A stretch of 64,000 bases of DNA from an uncultured bacterium (GCA_938010045.1 CALLFZ010000010.1:209546-273545); one strand, 5' to 3'; numbered from the stretch's first letter, positions 20,861 through 38,220 are shown. Made by a program: numbers and translations. Notes: generated from the sequence alone by a model not told the origin.

Positions 20861-21685
20861 TCAATTCCTCCGCTTCACAATGAACCGGCTCGATGGCTTG
20901 CGGCGCCGCCGCGTGCGCTTGCCCTTCGTCGGCACACCCCACGGCGACACCGGCGGTCCGCCGCCCGACGTCCGGCCCTCGCCGCCGCCCATCGGGTGGT
21001 CCACCGGGTTCATCGCGACGCCCCGCACCGTCGGACGAATGCCGAGCCATCGCCGCCGCCCCGCCTTGCCGAGCGAGACGTTCTCATGATCGAGGTTGCC
21101 CACCTGGCCGATCGTCGCCATGCACGTTTCGGGCACCCGCCGAATCTCACCGGACCGCAGCTTCAACAGCGCATAGCCACCCTCGATCGCGGTGAGCTCC
21201 ACCATCTGCCCCGCCGCGCGCGCCAGCTGGCCGCCGCCGCCCGGCCGTAGCTCAACGTTGTGCACCGGCAGCCGCAGCGGAATACGATTGAGCGGCAGCG
21301 CGTTGCCGACCGCCGGTTCCGCGTCCGGCCCGCTCATCACGGTGGCGCCGGGGCGCAGCCCTTCGGGCGCGAGGATGTATCGCTTCTCGCCGTCGCGATA
21401 GTGCAGCAGCGCGATGCGGGCCGAACGGTTCGGGTCGTACTCGATCGCGACCACCTTCGCGGGAATGCCGATCTTATCGCGCCGGAAGTCGATCACGCGC
21501 ACGCGGCGTTTGTGGCCGCCGCCGCGGTGCCGCACCGTGATGCGGCCGTACATGTTCCGACCGCCCGTGCTGCGCCGCGGCCGAGTCAGCGACTTTTCGG
21601 GGCGGTCCTTCGTGATGTCGTCGAACGTCGGCAGCTCGGCGAACCGGCGGCCGGGCGTCGTGGGTTTACAGCGTTTCAGTGCCAT
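20861..21685 (-). CDS. rplB: 50S ribosomal protein L2
   Basis: [21 protein letters not shown]...[21 protein letters not shown]. Confidence 0.98.
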   Translation of the reverse strand: MALKRCKPTTPGRRFAELPTFDDITKDRPEKSLTRPRRSTGGRNMYGRITVRHRGGGHKRRVRVIDFRRDKIGIPAKVVAIEYDPNRSARIALLHYRDGEKRYILAPEGLRPGATVMSGPDAEPAVGNALPLNRIPLRLPVHNVELRPGGGGQLARAAGQMVELTAIEGGYALLKLRSGEIRRVPETCMATIGQVGNLDHENVSLGKAGRRRWLGIRPTVRGVAMNPVDHPMGGGEGRTSGGGPPVSPWGVPTKGKRTRRRRKPSSRFIVKRRN

Positions 21686-21695
21686 GGTCTCGGCC

Positions 21696-21977
21696 TCACG
21701 TCAGTTCGATGCTCTCGCCTTCGCGCAACGTGACGATCGCCCGCTTGCGCGCGGCCGTGCGACCCGCATGCAGCGTGCGGCCCCGCTTCAGTTTTCCGCG
21801 CCGCCACATCGTGTTCACGGCGGTCACATGCACCTTGAACAACTGTTCGACCGCGCGCCGGATCTCAATTTTGTTGGCCTCCGGCGCCACCTCGAACACG
21901 TACTGCCGGCCCTCGCGCAGTCGCGTCCCTTTCTCGGTCACGAGCATTCGTCGGATGATCGATTCGGCCGGCTTCAT
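21696..21977 (-). CDS. rplW: 50S ribosomal protein L23
   Basis: [51 protein letters not shown]. Confidence 0.95.
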   Translation of the reverse strand: MKPAESIIRRMLVTEKGTRLREGRQYVFEVAPEANKIEIRRAVEQLFKVHVTAVNTMWRRGKLKRGRTLHAGRTAARKRAIVTLREGESIELT

Positions 21978-22618
21978 GCCTCACCTCCCGCTGCGGGCGC
22001 GATTCGGGCCGCCAGCACGTCCAGCGCGGCGATGGTGGCGATGATTCGCGCGGGCCGCAGCACCGCCTCCACGCCGACGTCGTTCGCCGAGGCGACCTCG
22101 ATGCCCGGCACGTTCCGCGCGGCCAGCCGCAAATTCCGACTCACAGGCTCCGCGAGCAGCAACGCCGTCCGCGGCGAGCCCATCGCCCGCATCAGCGCGG
22201 CAACGTGCCGCGTCTTCGGCTCAGGAATCTCGAGCGACTCCACCACCGTCACCTCACCCGCCGCAATCCGCTCGCTCACCGCCCGCGCGAGGGCCAGCCG
22301 CGCTGTCTTGCGGTTCACCCGCAGCTCGAAGGTCCGCGGATGTGGGCCGTGCGCGATACCGCCGCCCCGCCAGATCGGCGATCGCCGGTAGCCCGCGCGC
22401 GCGCGCCCCGTGCCCTTTTGCCGCCAGGGTTTCCGGTTGCTGCCCGCCACCTCGCCCTTGCCGCGCGTATTCGCGGTGCCCGCGCGCCGCGCCGCTTGAC
22501 GTGCAACCACCACGTCGTGCACCGCCTGCTCGCCGCGGTCGGTTACCTGACAGCGGTCGTCCCACTCGTACTGGCCCACCGTCTGCCCGCTCAGATTTCG
22601 AACGTCGAGCTTGCTCAT
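21974..22618 (-). CDS. rplD: 50S ribosomal protein L4
   Basis: ATG at 22618; QAARRAGTANTRGKGEVAGSNRKPWRQKGTGRARAGYRRSPIWRGGG. Confidence 0.96.
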   Translation of the reverse strand: MSKLDVRNLSGQTVGQYEWDDRCQVTDRGEQAVHDVVVARQAARRAGTANTRGKGEVAGSNRKPWRQKGTGRARAGYRRSPIWRGGGIAHGPHPRTFELRVNRKTARLALARAVSERIAAGEVTVVESLEIPEPKTRHVAALMRAMGSPRTALLLAEPVSRNLRLAARNVPGIEVASANDVGVEAVLRPARIIATIAALDVLAARIAPAAGGEA

Positions 22619-23256
22619 GTCTCTTTCGCCGCCTTTTTGATCGACCGGCGGATCATCACGAGCCCGCCGACCGGACCCGGCACCGCGCCGTGCACGAGCA
22701 GCAGGTGGTCCTCCGGCCGCACGTCCACCGCGCGCAGATGCTGCACCGTCACCCGCACATGTCCCATGTGCCCCGGCATCCGCTTGTTCTTGAGGATGTG
22801 ACCCGGCAACTCGCGCATGCCCACCGAGCCGGGCCGCCGGTGCATCGTGTGGCCGTGCGAGGCGGGCTGCCCCGCCATCCCATGGCGCCGCATTACCCCC
22901 TGAAAGCCGCGCCCCTTCGTCACACCCGTCACATCCACGAATTCGCCTTTCGAAAAGATCGCGGCGGTCACTGTATCGCCCGGCTTCGGGTCCTCGCCTG
23001 GCTCCAGCGGCACTTCGCGCAGCACGCGAAATGGCCCCTGGCCGGCCGTCTTCGCGTGCCCGATCGCAGCGCGCGTCGCGCGCGAAGGCTTGCACGGCTC
23101 AAACCCCAGTTGCGCCGCCTCGTAGCCATCACGGTCCACCCGCTTGCGCTGCACCACCACGCAGGGGCCCGCCTGCAGCACCGTCACCGCCACCTGCCGG
23201 CCGTCCGCGTCGAACACGCGCGTCATCCCGATCTTTCGTCCGATCAACGCCTTCAT
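22615..23256 (-). CDS. rplC: 50S ribosomal protein L3
   Basis: [20 protein letters not shown]...[18 protein letters not shown]. Confidence 0.97.
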   Translation of the reverse strand: MKALIGRKIGMTRVFDADGRQVAVTVLQAGPCVVVQRKRVDRDGYEAAQLGFEPCKPSRATRAAIGHAKTAGQGPFRVLREVPLEPGEDPKPGDTVTAAIFSKGEFVDVTGVTKGRGFQGVMRRHGMAGQPASHGHTMHRRPGSVGMRELPGHILKNKRMPGHMGHVRVTVQHLRAVDVRPEDHLLLVHGAVPGPVGGLVMIRRSIKKAAKET

Positions 23257-23259
23257 CCG

Positions 23260-23568
23260 TCACACCTTGATCGTAATGTCCACGCCGGCCGGCAGGTTCA
23301 GCTTCCGGAGCTCGTCCACCGTGCGCGCGGTCGGCTGGATGATATCGAGCACCCGCTTGTGCGTGCGGATCTCGAATTGGTCCATGGACTTCTTGTCGGC
23401 ATGGGGGCTGCGGTTCACCGAAAACCGTTCGTGGCGGGTGGGCAGCGGGATCGGCCCGGCCACGCGCGCGCCCGTACGCTTCGCGGTCTCGACGATGTCG
23501 GCCGCCGATTGGTCGAGCACGCGGTGGTCATAGCCCCGCAGCCGTATTCGAATACGTTGTCCTGTCAT
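23260..23568 (-). CDS. rpsJ: 30S ribosomal protein S10
   Basis: [44 protein letters not shown]. Confidence 0.97.
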   Translation of the reverse strand: MTGQRIRIRLRGYDHRVLDQSAADIVETAKRTGARVAGPIPLPTRHERFSVNRSPHADKKSMDQFEIRTHKRVLDIIQPTARTVDELRKLNLPAGVDITIKV

Positions 23569-23579
23569 GTTGGCCTCAC

Positions 23580-25718
23580 TTACCGGCGAATGATCGCGTC
23601 CTGCGCCGCGGCGGGCACCCGGTCGAACCGCCGCGGCTCCATGCTGTAGGTCGCGCGGCCGCGCGTCAGCGAACGCAGCGCGGTCGCATAGCCGAACAGC
23701 TCGATCAGCGGTGCCTCGGCCCGGATGGTCGTGGCACCGTCGCGGGACTCGACCTGCCGGACCCGCCCGCGCCGCGCGTTCAAATCGGCGAGCACGTCCC
23801 CGAGATGTGCGTCCGGGGTCACGACCTCGAGCGCCATGATCGGCTCCAGCAGAACCGGCTCCGCGGCCGCCATCGCCTCGCGCACCGCGAGCATGGCGGC
23901 CGTCCGACACGCCAGCTCGGTCGTGTCGCCCTCGCGCCACGCGCCGCCGAGAATCCGCACCGCCGTGTCCACCACCGCGTAGCCCGCGAGCGGCCCCGTG
24001 CCGAGCGCATCCCGCGCGCCGGCCTCGACCGCGTCGCGGAACATCTCCGGAACCTCCCGCTCGCCCGCCTCGATCGCGATGGAGTTGCCCTCGCCGCGCG
24101 CCCGCGGCTCCACGGCCACCCGCACCCGCGCGAACTGCATCGCACCCGCGATCTCGCGGTGGAACTCATGCTCCGACTCCGCGGCGCGTGTCACCGTCTC
24201 GCGGTACGACACCATCGGGCGGCCCGCGTTCGCGCGCACCTTGAACTCGCGCGCCAGCCGCTCGCGCAACACCTCGAGATGAAGCTCTCCCATCCCGCTG
24301 ATCAGCGTCTGACCCGTCTCAGGATCCGTCGAGACGCGGAATGTCGGGTCCTCGTCCGCGAGCGCCGCGAGCGCCGCCTCGAGCGCCTCGCGGTCGGCCT
24401 GTGTGCGCGGTTCGATCGCCATCGAAACGACCGGCTCGGGAAACGCGATCGGCTCCAGCAAGATCGGATGGGACTCCGCGCAGATCGTGTCGCCAGTCGC
24501 GAACGCGCGCAGACCCGGCACGCCGCCAATGTCCCCCGCGCGCAGTTCGTCGATTTCCTCGCGCTGATTCGCATGCAGCCGGACGATGCGCGCCACCCGC
24601 TCCCGCCGCCGCAGCCGCGGATGGTACACGTTCGCGCCGCGCCGCAGCACGCCCGAGTAAACGCGCACGTACGCGAGCTTCCCGACGAAGGCATCCGTCG
24701 CGATCTTGAACACGAGCGCCGCGAGCGGTTCCGAATCGTCCGCGCGCCGCTCGATCTCCGCGCCGGTCTTCGGGTGGTGGCCGCGCACCGGCGGCACGTC
24801 GAGTGGTGAGGGCAGCAAGTCCACCACCGCGTCGAGCAGCGGCTGCACTCCGCGGTTCCGCAGCGCACTGCCGCAAAGCACCGGTAGCAGCCGCCCCGCG
24901 ATCGTCGCGCGGCGCAGACCCGCCAGCAGCGTCTCGGGGGCAAGGTCCGGGTTCTCTACATAGATCCCGAGCGTCGCCTCGTCCGCCTCGGCGACCGCCT
25001 CACAGAGTCGAGCGCGCGCCTCCTCCACCGCGCCGACGCTCTCCGACGGCACCGGCGACTCGCTCACGTGAGCGCCCAACGTCGCGTCGTCGAACTCCAG
25101 CGCGCGGCGGCGAACCAGGTCGAGCACGCCGCGGAACTGATCTTCGGTCCCCCACGGCAGTTGCAGCACCGCCGGCGCGGCGCCGAGCCGTTCGCGCAGG
25201 CTGCGGACCGCGGCGTCGAAATTCGCGCCCTTCCGGTCCATTTTGTTCACGAACGCGAGGCACGGCACGCCGTACTGCCGAGCCTGCCGCCAAACTGTCT
25301 CCGATTGCGGCTGCACGCCGGCCACCCCGCAGAATACGCCGATCGCGCCGTCGAGCACCCGCAGCGACCGCTGCACCTCCGCGGTGAAATCCACATGCCC
25401 GGGCGTATCAATGAGGTTGAGCCGGCAGTCGCGCCACCGCAACGTTGTGGCGGCGCTCGTGATCGTGATGCCGCGCTCTTGCTCTTGGTCCATCCAGTCC
25501 ATGACCGTGGTGCCGTCGTGCACCTCGCCCATCCGGTGCACGCGCCCTGAATAGAACAGGATCCGCTCGGACAACGTGGTCTTGCCCGCGTCGATGTGCG
25601 CGACGATGCCAATGTTCCGGACGCGCTCGAGCGGCCAGCGGCCGCTGGACGGCGGCGCGGCGGCGTCCGGCAAGCCGGACGTCGGACGACTGGGCCTCGA
25701 TTCGAGCACGGCGGCCAT
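23580..25718 (-). CDS. fusA: Elongation factor G
   Basis: [52 protein letters not shown]...[11 protein letters not shown]. Confidence 0.96.
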   Translation of the reverse strand: MAAVLESRPSRPTSGLPDAAAPPSSGRWPLERVRNIGIVAHIDAGKTTLSERILFYSGRVHRMGEVHDGTTVMDWMDQEQERGITITSAATTLRWRDCRLNLIDTPGHVDFTAEVQRSLRVLDGAIGVFCGVAGVQPQSETVWRQARQYGVPCLAFVNKMDRKGANFDAAVRSLRERLGAAPAVLQLPWGTEDQFRGVLDLVRRRALEFDDATLGAHVSESPVPSESVGAVEEARARLCEAVAEADEATLGIYVENPDLAPETLLAGLRRATIAGRLLPVLCGSALRNRGVQPLLDAVVDLLPSPLDVPPVRGHHPKTGAEIERRADDSEPLAALVFKIATDAFVGKLAYVRVYSGVLRRGANVYHPRLRRRERVARIVRLHANQREEIDELRAGDIGGVPGLRAFATGDTICAESHPILLEPIAFPEPVVSMAIEPRTQADREALEAALAALADEDPTFRVSTDPETGQTLISGMGELHLEVLRERLAREFKVRANAGRPMVSYRETVTRAAESEHEFHREIAGAMQFARVRVAVEPRARGEGNSIAIEAGEREVPEMFRDAVEAGARDALGTGPLAGYAVVDTAVRILGGAWREGDTTELACRTAAMLAVREAMAAAEPVLLEPIMALEVVTPDAHLGDVLADLNARRGRVRQVESRDGATTIRAEAPLIELFGYATALRSLTRGRATYSMEPRRFDRVPAAAQDAIIRR

Positions 25719-25727
25719 CGGTTCAGA

Positions 25728-26201
25728 TCACCAGCGGTAATGTGCAAACGCCTTGTTCGCCTGCGCCATCTTGTGCGTGTCGTCGCGCTTCTTGATCGCG
25801 GCGCCCGTGTTTTGGTACGCGTCCAGGATCTCGAGCGCGAGTGCCCGCTCCATCGGGACGCCTCGCCGCGCCGATGCAAATTGGCGCAGCCAACGCAGCG
25901 CGAGCGCGAGCTGACGACGATCGGGAACCTCCACCGGCACCTGGTAGGTGGCGCCGCCCACCCGCCGCGACTTCACCTCGAGGCGCGGCTTCACGTTTTC
26001 CACCGCACGCGCCAGCACGTCCAGCGGCGACTGGTCGGGCAGCTTCTCGCGCAACACCTCGAGCGCGCCGTAGACGACGCGCTGCGCGACTGACTTCTTG
26101 CCGCGCCGCATGACCGTCGTGATCAGGCGCGCGACCAGATCGCTATTGTACTGGGCGTCCGGCGTGACCGGGCGCGGTTCGGCTCTACGACGTCGTGCCA
26201 T
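25728..26201 (-). CDS. rpsG: 30S ribosomal protein S7
   Basis: [27 protein letters not shown]...[27 protein letters not shown]. Confidence 0.97.
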   Translation of the reverse strand: MARRRRAEPRPVTPDAQYNSDLVARLITTVMRRGKKSVAQRVVYGALEVLREKLPDQSPLDVLARAVENVKPRLEVKSRRVGGATYQVPVEVPDRRQLALALRWLRQFASARRGVPMERALALEILDAYQNTGAAIKKRDDTHKMAQANKAFAHYRW

Positions 26202-26217
26202 GGTAGCTCCCCGCGGT

Positions 26218-26607
26218 TCAGCCCTTCGTGCCAGCGGCCTTCGGCCGCTTCGCGCCGTACTTCGACCGGCCGCGGCGGCGGTTCTCGACGCCCAACGCGT
26301 CGAGCGTCCCGCGGATGATGTGGTACCGGACGCCCGGCAGGTCCTTCACGCGCCCCCCCCGCACCAGCACCATGCTGTGCTCCTGGAGGTTGTGGCCCTC
26401 GCCCGGAATGTAGGCGGTCACCTCATAGCCGTTCGTCAGCCGCACGCGCGCGATTTTCCGCAGCGCGGAGTTCGGCTTTTTGGGCGTCATGGTCTTAACG
26501 ACCAGACACACGCCGCGCCGCTGCGGGCAGCCCGTCAGCGCCGGCGACTTGCTCTTCCGGCGGGGCACCGGCCGCCCCGCGCGCACCAATTGATTGATCG
26601 TCGGCAT
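26218..26607 (-). CDS. rpsL: 30S ribosomal protein S12
   Basis: [12 protein letters not shown]...[38 protein letters not shown]. Confidence 0.98.
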   Translation of the reverse strand: MPTINQLVRAGRPVPRRKSKSPALTGCPQRRGVCLVVKTMTPKKPNSALRKIARVRLTNGYEVTAYIPGEGHNLQEHSMVLVRGGRVKDLPGVRYHIIRGTLDALGVENRRRGRSKYGAKRPKAAGTKG

Positions 26608-26666
26608 TGCGTTTAGGTCCTCGGGGTAAACTTCAAGTCTAGCGCGCCGCCGCGCGTCTCGCAATC

Positions 26667-30911
<4,245 letters not shown>

Positions 30912-30945
30912 GGTGGGTTCCGTCTCCCGATGCGCCCCAGGCTCG

Positions 30946-33900
30946 TCATGCCTTCGCGGTGCGATGCACCTTGATGTCGAGCCCGAGACTCTGCAGTTCC
31001 TTCATCAGCACGTTGAACGATTCGGGCGTGCCCGCATCGAGCACGTTGTCGCCTTTCACGATCGCCTCGTAGATCGCCGTGCGCCCGCGGATGTCGTCGC
31101 TCTTCACGGTCAACAGCTCCTGCAGCGAATAGGCGGCGCCGTAGGCCTCCATGGCCCACACTTCCATCTCGCCGAACCGCTGACCGCCATACTGCGCCTT
31201 GCCGCCGAGCGGTTGCTGGGTGACCAGCGAGTACGGCCCCACGGCGCGGGCGTGGATCTTATCCGTCGCCAGGTGGTGCAGCTTCATCATATAGATCACG
31301 CCCACCACGACCCGCTGCTCGAACGGCTCGCCGGTGCCGCCGTCGTACAGCACCGCCTTGCCGTCCACGCCCACCGGCGACCCGCGCGCTCGTGCCTCGG
31401 CCAGCAGCGAATGAATGTTCGGCTCGGGCGCGCCATCAAACACGGGCGACGCAAACCGTACGCCGTCGGCGAACGACTCGGCCATCTCGCGGATCTCTCC
31501 GTCACTGGCGTCCCGGATCTGTTCCTGCCGTCCGGCGGCGCCGTAGATTCGCTCCAGATATGGCCGCAACTCCGCCACCGAGGCGCCCGTGCGCACCATC
31601 CGTTCCAACTCGTAGCCCAAATGCCGCGCGGCCCAGCCCAGGTGCGTCTCCAGCACCTGGCCGACGTTCATCCGCGACGGCACCCCGAGCGGATTCAGCA
31701 CGATGTCCACCGGCGTGCCGTCCTCGAGGAACGGCATGTCTTCCTCCGGTACGATCTTCGCGATCACACCCTTGTTGCCATGCCGGCCGGCCATCTTGTC
31801 GCCCACGCTAATCTTCTTCTTCGTGGCGACGTACACCTTGACCTGCTTGATGATGCCAGGGTCGTACTCGTCGCCGCTCTCGATGCGATCGAGCGCGCCC
31901 GACTCCTCCACGTCCAGGTCCGCAAACCGCCGGTTGTAGTCCGACAGAATCGCCTGGATCTTCGCCTGCACCGGCCCCGCATCGATCTCGATGTGGTCGC
32001 GGGCGGCCGCAAGCTTGCGCAGCAGCGTTTTCGTAATCTTGCGATTCGCGGGGATGATCGTCTCGCCATCCTCGACGTTCACGACGTCCACCGGAATCTT
32101 CTCACCCAGCAAAATGTTCGCGAGCGCCTCCGTGAGGCTCTCCTGCAGCGCCTGCCGCTTCTCGCGAAACTCGTCCTGCACCTGCTTGATCTGCTGCCGG
32201 CGCTCCCGCGAACTGAGCTTCGTGCGTTTCACCGCGTTCCGCGCCGAGACCTTCACGTCCATCACGATGCCCCACGTACCGCTCGGCACGCGCAGCGACG
32301 TGTCGCGGACGTCCGCGGCTTTCTCGCCGAAGATCGCGCGCAGCAGCCGCTCCTCGGGCGCCAGTTCGGTCTCGGTCTTCGGCGTCACCTTGCCGACGAG
32401 AATATCGCCCGGCTTCACCTCCGCGCCGATCCGCACGACGCCGCCGTGCGTGAGGTTCTTCAGCGCCTCTTCACCCACGTTCGGAATGTCGCGCGTGATT
32501 TCCTCGGGCCCGAGCTTCGTGTCGCGCGCGCCGCACTCGAACTCCTCGATATGGATCGAGGTGTAGACGTCGTCGCGCACCAGACGCTCGTTGATCACGA
32601 TGGCGTCCTCGAAGTTGTAGCCATGCCACGGCATGAACGCGACCAGCACGTTGCGCCCGAGCGCAAGCTCGCCGTGCGCGGTGGAGGGACCGTCGGCGAG
32701 CACGTCGCCGCGGCGCACCTTCTGGCCGACCTTCACGACGGGCCGCTGATTGAAACAGGTGCCCGCGTTGGTGCGCATGAACTTGCGCAGCTCATAGATC
32801 TGCGCGTCCGGGCCGTCCTTCAGATGGCGCTTGTCCGGAAGCCGCCCATCCGGCGTCACGATGATGCGGCTGGCCGATACGTACGCGACGCGACCCGGCT
32901 CGCGCGCGAGGACCAGCACGCGCGAATCCCGCGCAATCCGCTCCTCGTTGCCCGTCGCCACGAGCGCCGACTCCGAGCGCAGCAGCGGCACCGCCTGGCG
33001 CTGCATGTTCGAGCCCATCAGCGCGCGGTTCGCGTCGTCGTGCTCGAGGAACGGGATCAGCGCCGCCGCGACGCTCACCACCTGCCGCGGTGATACGTCC
33101 ATGTACTGCACCGACTCGCGCGGCACCTCCTTGAACTCGCCTCCCTTGCGCACCATCACCAGCTCACTGACGAGCCGGCCGCGCTCGTCCAGCGGCGCGT
33201 TCGCCTGCGCGATGACGTACTTCTCCTCCTCGTCCGCGGTCAGGTAGTCCACCTCGTCGAGCACACGGCCGTGTTCAACGCGACGGTAGGGGCTCTCGAT
33301 AAACCCGAACTCGTTCACGCGCGCGTACATACTCAACGACGAGATGAGGCCGATGTTCGGCCCCTCCGGTGTCTCGATCGGACAAATTCGGCCGTAATGG
33401 CTCGAGTGGACGTCGCGCACCTCGAAGCCCGCGCGCTCCCGGTTCAGGCCGCCAGGACCCAGCGCGCTCAGCCGCCGCTTGTGCGCCAACTCTGAGAGCG
33501 GATTCGTCTGATCCATGAACTGGCTGAGCTGGCTGCGGCCGAAGAAGTCGCGGATCACCGTCGAGAGCGCCTTCGGATTGATCAGTTTCTGCGGTGTCGG
33601 CTTCTCCACCGCGAGGTCCACCATCGACATGCGTTCCCGCGCCAGCCGCTCCAGACGCGCCAGGCCCACCCGGCACTGGCTCTCGAGCAGCTCGCCGACC
33701 GTCCGCACGCGCCGGCTGCCGAGATGGTCGATGTCGTCCACCGTCCCTTCGCCCCGGTGGAGGTTAATCAGATAGCGAATGCCCTCGATGATGTCCTCCT
33801 TGCAGAGGATCACACAGTGATCTGCGCCGACGTGAGCGCCGAGCTTCTGGTGGATCTTGTAGCGCCCGACGCGCGTGATGTTGTAGCGGTTCTCATCAAA

Positions 33901-34902
33901 GAACAGGCGCTTCAGCAGTTGCCGCGCGTTGGAAAGCGTTGGCGGATCGCCCGGCCGCAGCTTCGTGTAAATGTCCTTCAGCGCGTCCTCGGCCGTCCGG
34001 TTCTGCGCATCGCGCCGCACATTCGCGAGGAACACGCCCTCGTCCCAGCTCACGTTCACCACGTGCGCCTCGCGGTGGCCGGCGGCCTGCATCTGCCGCG
34101 CGAGCTCAGGCGTGAGCGGATCGTAGGCGCGCGCGAGAATAATCTGGTTATCGGGGTCGAGCACGTCGTGCAGCAGCACGCGGTGTGAGAAGTCGGGCGA
34201 CCGATCCAACCGCAGCGTCTCGATTGGATAGTAGAGCTTCAGCAGCTCTTCGTCAGTGCCGCGTCCCGCATTCTCGCCGTCCCCGCGGTCGCCCATGCCG
34301 ATCAGCGCCCGCAGGAACGTCACCGCCAAAAACTTGCGCCGCCGGCGGCGGCTGTCCATGTACACATGCAGGATGTCGGCGGTGTCGAACTGCACCTCGA
34401 GCCACGAACCGCGGTCCGGAATCACGCGGAACGAGTACAGCACGGACCCGTTCGGATGGTCCTCGCTTTCGAAGCAGATGCCGGGAGAGCGGTGCAACTG
34501 GCTCACGACCACGCGCTCGGCGCCATTGATGATGAACGTGCCCTGGTCGGTCATCAGCGGCACATCGCCCATGAACACCTCCTCCTCGCGGACCTCGTTC
34601 GGGTCTTTCACGCGGAAGGTGACATAGAGCGGAGCGGTGTAGGACTGCCCCTCGCGCAGACACTCCACGGGGCCCATCTTCGGGTCCCGGATCTCGTACT
34701 TCACAAAGTCGAGCACGCACTGCCCGTCGTAGCTCTCGATCGGGAAGACCTCGCGAAACACCGCCTGCAGGCCGATCTTCCGCCGTTTCGCGGGCGGTAC
34801 CTCGCGCTGCAGAAACTCGCGGTACGACTCCGTCTGGACCTCAATCAGGTCCGGCGGAGCGATGACATCCTTCAGTTTTCCGAAGTTGATGCGCCTGGCC
34901 AT
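30946..34902 (-). CDS. rpoB: DNA-directed RNA polymerase subunit beta
   Basis: 1318 aa; [68 protein letters not shown]. Confidence 0.99.
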   Translation of the reverse strand: MARRINFGKLKDVIAPPDLIEVQTESYREFLQREVPPAKRRKIGLQAVFREVFPIESYDGQCVLDFVKYEIRDPKMGPVECLREGQSYTAPLYVTFRVKDPNEVREEEVFMGDVPLMTDQGTFIINGAERVVVSQLHRSPGICFESEDHPNGSVLYSFRVIPDRGSWLEVQFDTADILHVYMDSRRRRRKFLAVTFLRALIGMGDRGDGENAGRGTDEELLKLYYPIETLRLDRSPDFSHRVLLHDVLDPDNQIILARAYDPLTPELARQMQAAGHREAHVVNVSWDEGVFLANVRRDAQNRTAEDALKDIYTKLRPGDPPTLSNARQLLKRLFFDENRYNITRVGRYKIHQKLGAHVGADHCVILCKEDIIEGIRYLINLHRGEGTVDDIDHLGSRRVRTVGELLESQCRVGLARLERLARERMSMVDLAVEKPTPQKLINPKALSTVIRDFFGRSQLSQFMDQTNPLSELAHKRRLSALGPGGLNRERAGFEVRDVHSSHYGRICPIETPEGPNIGLISSLSMYARVNEFGFIESPYRRVEHGRVLDEVDYLTADEEEKYVIAQANAPLDERGRLVSELVMVRKGGEFKEVPRESVQYMDVSPRQVVSVAAALIPFLEHDDANRALMGSNMQRQAVPLLRSESALVATGNEERIARDSRVLVLAREPGRVAYVSASRIIVTPDGRLPDKRHLKDGPDAQIYELRKFMRTNAGTCFNQRPVVKVGQKVRRGDVLADGPSTAHGELALGRNVLVAFMPWHGYNFEDAIVINERLVRDDVYTSIHIEEFECGARDTKLGPEEITRDIPNVGEEALKNLTHGGVVRIGAEVKPGDILVGKVTPKTETELAPEERLLRAIFGEKAADVRDTSLRVPSGTWGIVMDVKVSARNAVKRTKLSSRERRQQIKQVQDEFREKRQALQESLTEALANILLGEKIPVDVVNVEDGETIIPANRKITKTLLRKLAAARDHIEIDAGPVQAKIQAILSDYNRRFADLDVEESGALDRIESGDEYDPGIIKQVKVYVATKKKISVGDKMAGRHGNKGVIAKIVPEEDMPFLEDGTPVDIVLNPLGVPSRMNVGQVLETHLGWAARHLGYELERMVRTGASVAELRPYLERIYGAAGRQEQIRDASDGEIREMAESFADGVRFASPVFDGAPEPNIHSLLAEARARGSPVGVDGKAVLYDGGTGEPFEQRVVVGVIYMMKLHHLATDKIHARAVGPYSLVTQQPLGGKAQYGGQRFGEMEVWAMEAYGAAYSLQELLTVKSDDIRGRTAIYEAIVKGDNVLDAGTPESFNVLMKELQSLGLDIKVHRTAKA

Positions 34903-34972
34903 TCGACATCCTCAGTCGCGAACGCCCCGATCCGCCCGGCCAGCACCGGGCCCGCTACGCGCCGCGCGCGGA

Positions 34973-35392
34973 TCACTTGATCTCGACCTTCGCGCCCGCC
35001 GCCTCGAGCTTCGCCTTCATCTCCTCGGCGTCCTTCTTCGACACGCCGTCCTTGATCGTCTTGGGCGCGCCGTCCACGAGATCCTTCGCCTCCTTCAGGC
35101 CGAGGTTCGTGAGCGCCCGCAGCTCCTTGATCACCGCAATCTTGTTCGCGCCGGCGCTCGCGAGCACGACCGTGAACTCGGTCTTCTCCTCCGCCGGCGC
35201 GGCCGCCGCGCCGGCGGCCGCCGGGGCGGCCGCCACCGCCACGGGCGCCGCCGCCGAGACGCCGAAGCGCGCCTCCAGCGCCTTGACGAGCCGGGAGAGT
35301 TCCAGCACGTTCAACGTTTCCAGCCACGCTACGAATTCGGCCGCCTTCCCCTCGAGTTGGGGCTGCTCCATCGTCTGTGTTGCCTCGCTCAT
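34973..35392 (-). CDS. rplL: 50S ribosomal protein L7/L12
   Basis: [72 protein letters not shown]. Confidence 0.97.
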   Translation of the reverse strand: MSEATQTMEQPQLEGKAAEFVAWLETLNVLELSRLVKALEARFGVSAAAPVAVAAAPAAAGAAAAPAEEKTEFTVVLASAGANKIAVIKELRALTNLGLKEAKDLVDGAPKTIKDGVSKKDAEEMKAKLEAAGAKVEIK

Positions 35393-35474
35393 TGCTCGTG
35401 TCCTCGCTTCTCGTTGTTCTGTTCTCTGTTGGCGGGCGGATCGCCCCGCCCGAAATCGTCCCATCCCCGCGCGC

Positions 35475-36029
35475 TCAGCCGGCGTTTCGATCCGCGATGG
35501 CCTGCAGCACGCGCACCACGCCGGCGGTCGTCTCGCGCAGCACCGTCACCAGGCCACGCATCGGCGCCGCCAGCACGCCAGCCAGCATTCCGATCAGCAC
35601 CGGTCGCGACGGCAGGCTCGCCAGCTCCGCCACCTCCGTCGCCTGGATCAGCCGGTCGCCGATCGTCCCCGCCTTGATCACGTTCTCGAGCTTGAATTCG
35701 CGCTGGTACTGCACCAGTACCCGCGCCACCTCCACCACATCCCCAGCCCCCACCACCATCGCGGTCGGCCCACGAAGCACCGGCGCCAGGGACGCCGCCC
35801 GCTCGCCCAGCGCGACCCGAAACATCCGGTTCGGCACCACCTGCATCCGCGCCCCCGCGGCCCGGAGACGGCCGCGCAGATCCGTCGTTCGACCGGAGTC
35901 CAACCCGGCGGGATTCATCAGGATCAGAAACGACGAGCCCTCGACATTGCGCCGGATCTCCTCGGCCATCGCCGTTTTCTCCGGCCGCAGCCGCCGCTCC
36001 GCCCTCGTTGCTGTCGCACTCATGCCCAC
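35475..36029 (-). CDS. rplJ: 50S ribosomal protein L10
   Basis: Size, position between L1 and L7/L12, [18 protein letters not shown]...GPTAMVVG. Confidence 0.92.
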   Translation of the reverse strand: MGMSATATRAERRLRPEKTAMAEEIRRNVEGSSFLILMNPAGLDSGRTTDLRGRLRAAGARMQVVPNRMFRVALGERAASLAPVLRGPTAMVVGAGDVVEVARVLVQYQREFKLENVIKAGTIGDRLIQATEVAELASLPSRPVLIGMLAGVLAAPMRGLVTVLRETTAGVVRVLQAIADRNAG

Positions 36030-36036
36030 CTCGCGA

Positions 36037-36729
36037 TTAAGCGCTGTCCCGCACGTTGACGTGCAGTCCCGGTCCCATCGTCGAACTCACCGTGCAGCGA
36101 CGGATATACACACCCTTCGCGGAGGGGGGCCGAGCCGCGCGGACCGCGTCAATCACGGCCTGGCAGTTCTCCACGAGGGCCTGGGTCGGAAACGACCGCT
36201 TCCCAAACGGCACCATCACATTGCCGGTCTTATCCATGCGGAACTCCACCCGACCCGCCAGACACTGTCGCACCGCCGTCGCCACGTCGTTGGTCACGGT
36301 CCCGGTCTTCGGGTTCGGCATCAGCCCGCGCGGCCCCAGCACCTTACCGAGCTTGCGCACCTCCTTCATCGCATCGGGCGTGGCAATCGCCACATCGAAC
36401 TCCGCCCAACCGCCCTGCACCCGCTCGATCAGGTCCTGCATCCCGACCACGTCCGCCCCGGCCGCGCGCGCCGCGTCGGCCGCCGGTCCATCCGCAAACA
36501 CCGCGACACGAATCTTTTTGCCCGTTCCATGCGGCAGCACCACGGTGCCCCGCAGAGTCTGGTCCGACTTGCTCGGGTCCAGCCCCATACGGAACGCAAC
36601 CTCCATCGTCTCGTCGAACGACGCGGTCGGGTGGTCCTTCAAGAACTGAATGGCCTCGGCGAGCTCGTAGGTCTTCCTCCGGTCCACCAGCTTCGCCACC
36701 GCCGCATACCGCTTGCCGTGCCGCGCCAT
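36037..36729 (-). CDS. rplA: 50S ribosomal protein L1
   Basis: HGKRYAAVAKLVDRRKTYELAEAIQFLK...LGPRGLMPNPKTGTVTNDVATAV. Confidence 0.97.
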   Translation of the reverse strand: MARHGKRYAAVAKLVDRRKTYELAEAIQFLKDHPTASFDETMEVAFRMGLDPSKSDQTLRGTVVLPHGTGKKIRVAVFADGPAADAARAAGADVVGMQDLIERVQGGWAEFDVAIATPDAMKEVRKLGKVLGPRGLMPNPKTGTVTNDVATAVRQCLAGRVEFRMDKTGNVMVPFGKRSFPTQALVENCQAVIDAVRAARPPSAKGVYIRRCTVSSTMGPGLHVNVRDSA

Positions 36730-36730
36730 G

Positions 36731-37153
36731 TCACACCACCTCGATGCCCATGCTGCGGGCCGTTCCCTCGATCATCTTCACCGCCTGGGCCAGGTCCGCC
36801 GCATTCAGGTCCTTCGCCTTGAGCCGCGCGATCTCCTCCACCTGCGCGCGCGTCACCTTGCCCACCTTCTCCCGGTTCGGCGCACCGGAGCCCTTCGCGA
36901 TCCCCGCGGCCCGCTTCAGCAAGACCGACGCGGGCGGACTCTTCGTCACAAACGTAAACGACTTGTCCTGGTAGACCGTGATCACCACCGGGATCACAAG
37001 TCCCGCCTGCGATGCGGTCGCCGCGTTGAACTGCTTGCAGAACTCCATGATGTTCACGCCCTGCTGGCCCAACGCGGGCCCCACGGGCGGCGCCGGATTC
37101 GCCTGGCCGGCGGGAATCTGCAGCCGGATCACTCCTGTGACTTTTTTCGCCAT
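36731..37153 (-). CDS. rplK: 50S ribosomal protein L11
   Basis: [37 protein letters not shown]. Confidence 0.98.
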   Translation of the reverse strand: MAKKVTGVIRLQIPAGQANPAPPVGPALGQQGVNIMEFCKQFNAATASQAGLVIPVVITVYQDKSFTFVTKSPPASVLLKRAAGIAKGSGAPNREKVGKVTRAQVEEIARLKAKDLNAADLAQAVKMIEGTARSMGIEVV

Positions 37154-37175
37154 GGTTCTCTCGCCCCGGGCCGGA

Positions 37176-37724
37176 TCAAGCCCGCTCCACCTGCGAATAC
37201 TCCAGCTCGACCGGCGTCGCGCGGCCGAAGATCGAGACCGACACCTTCAGTTTGCCGTGGGCCGGATCCACCTCTTCCACCACGCCCGTAAAACTCTGAA
37301 ACGGACCTTCCGTGATCGTCACCGACTCGCCAGGCTCGAATGTCACGCGCGGACGGACCTTGTCCTTCTTCTCCTCCACCTGCGCCAGAATTCGTTCGAC
37401 CTCCTCCGGCCGCAACGGCACCGGCTGGTCCCCGCCAATGAACCGGATCACCCCCTGGGTCTCCTGGATGAACCTCCAGCTCCGCTCGATGATTCGGTTG
37501 TCGTCGTCGTACAAGGCCATCTCGATCAGCACGTACCCCGGAAAAAACTTCTTGACGGTCGTCGTCCGGCGCGCCCCCTTCGCCTCCGCCACCCGCTCGG
37601 TCGGCACCAGCACCGTCCCGATCAGATCCCCCATCTCCTCGATCTTCGCGCGGCGCTCGATGCTCTCCTTGACCCGATTCTCCTGTCCCGAGAGCGTGTG
37701 CAACACAAACCACTGCTTCTTCAT
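37176..37724 (-). CDS. nusG: Transcription termination/antitermination factor NusG
   Basis: [26 protein letters not shown]...[16 protein letters not shown]...[22 protein letters not shown]. Confidence 0.96.
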   Translation of the reverse strand: MKKQWFVLHTLSGQENRVKESIERRAKIEEMGDLIGTVLVPTERVAEAKGARRTTTVKKFFPGYVLIEMALYDDDNRIIERSWRFIQETQGVIRFIGGDQPVPLRPEEVERILAQVEEKKDKVRPRVTFEPGESVTITEGPFQSFTGVVEEVDPAHGKLKVSVSIFGRATPVELEYSQVERA

Positions 37725-37740
37725 CCGCGCCACGCCTCCG

Positions 37741-37947
37741 TCACCGCGGCAGGATCGCCTGCAGCACCAGCACCACCAGCCCATCACAGACCGCCACGAA
37801 CGCCGCCAGCATCACGACCGAGACGATCACCACCACCGTCGACTCGAACAACTCCGTCCGGGAGGGCCACGAACACCTCCGAAGCTCGGCGTGCACGTCG
37901 GCAAAAAAACCGCGCGCCCGCTCGATCTGTGCCTGGATCTTGTTCAT
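37741..37947 (-). CDS. secE: Preprotein translocase subunit SecE
   Basis: FFADVHAELRRCSWPSRTELFESTVVVIVSVVMLAAFVAVCDGLV; directly upstream of nusG. Confidence 0.9.
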   Translation of the reverse strand: MNKIQAQIERARGFFADVHAELRRCSWPSRTELFESTVVVIVSVVMLAAFVAVCDGLVVLVLQAILPR

Positions 37948-37972
37948 GCCACCCGTCGTCTCCGGTCCTGGA

Positions 37973-38048
37973 TGGCAGGCCAGGAGGGACTTGAACCCCC
38001 AACAACCGGTTTTGGAGACCGGTGCTCTGCCAATTGAGCTACTGGCCT
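37973..38048 (-). tRNA. tRNA-Trp (CCA anticodon), CCA tail encoded
   Basis: Minus strand AGGCCAG-TA-GCTC...GAGC-A-CCGGT-CTCCAAA-ACCGG...GGTTCAAGTCC...CTGGCCT-G-CCA folds as a cloverleaf. Confidence 0.93.
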
Positions 38049-38067
38049 GCCCGCCAAATCCCGCCCG

Positions 38068-38220
38068 TCACTTCGTCTCGCGATGCAGCGTGTGCCGACG
38101 GTCAAACGGGCAATACTTGCGCAACTCAAGACGCTCCGTCTGCGCTTTCTTGTTCCGCGTCGTCGTGTAGTTGCGCCGCTTGCACTCCGTGCACGCGAGC
38201 GTGATGATCTCCCTCGGCAT
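38068..38220 (-). CDS. rpmG: 50S ribosomal protein L33
   Basis: Manual translation [50 protein letters not shown]. Confidence 0.95.
   Translation of the reverse strand: MPREIITLACTECKRRNYTTTRNKKAQTERLELRKYCPFDRRHTLHRETK

Noticed and set aside
26218-26607. Possible streptomycin-resistance change in S12
   Set aside because: [11 protein letters not shown] and the [14 protein letters not shown] loop are standard.
33400-33560. Possible rifampicin-resistance substitutions in rpoB
   Set aside because: The cluster reads [29 protein letters not shown], with the usual resistance positions wild-type-like.
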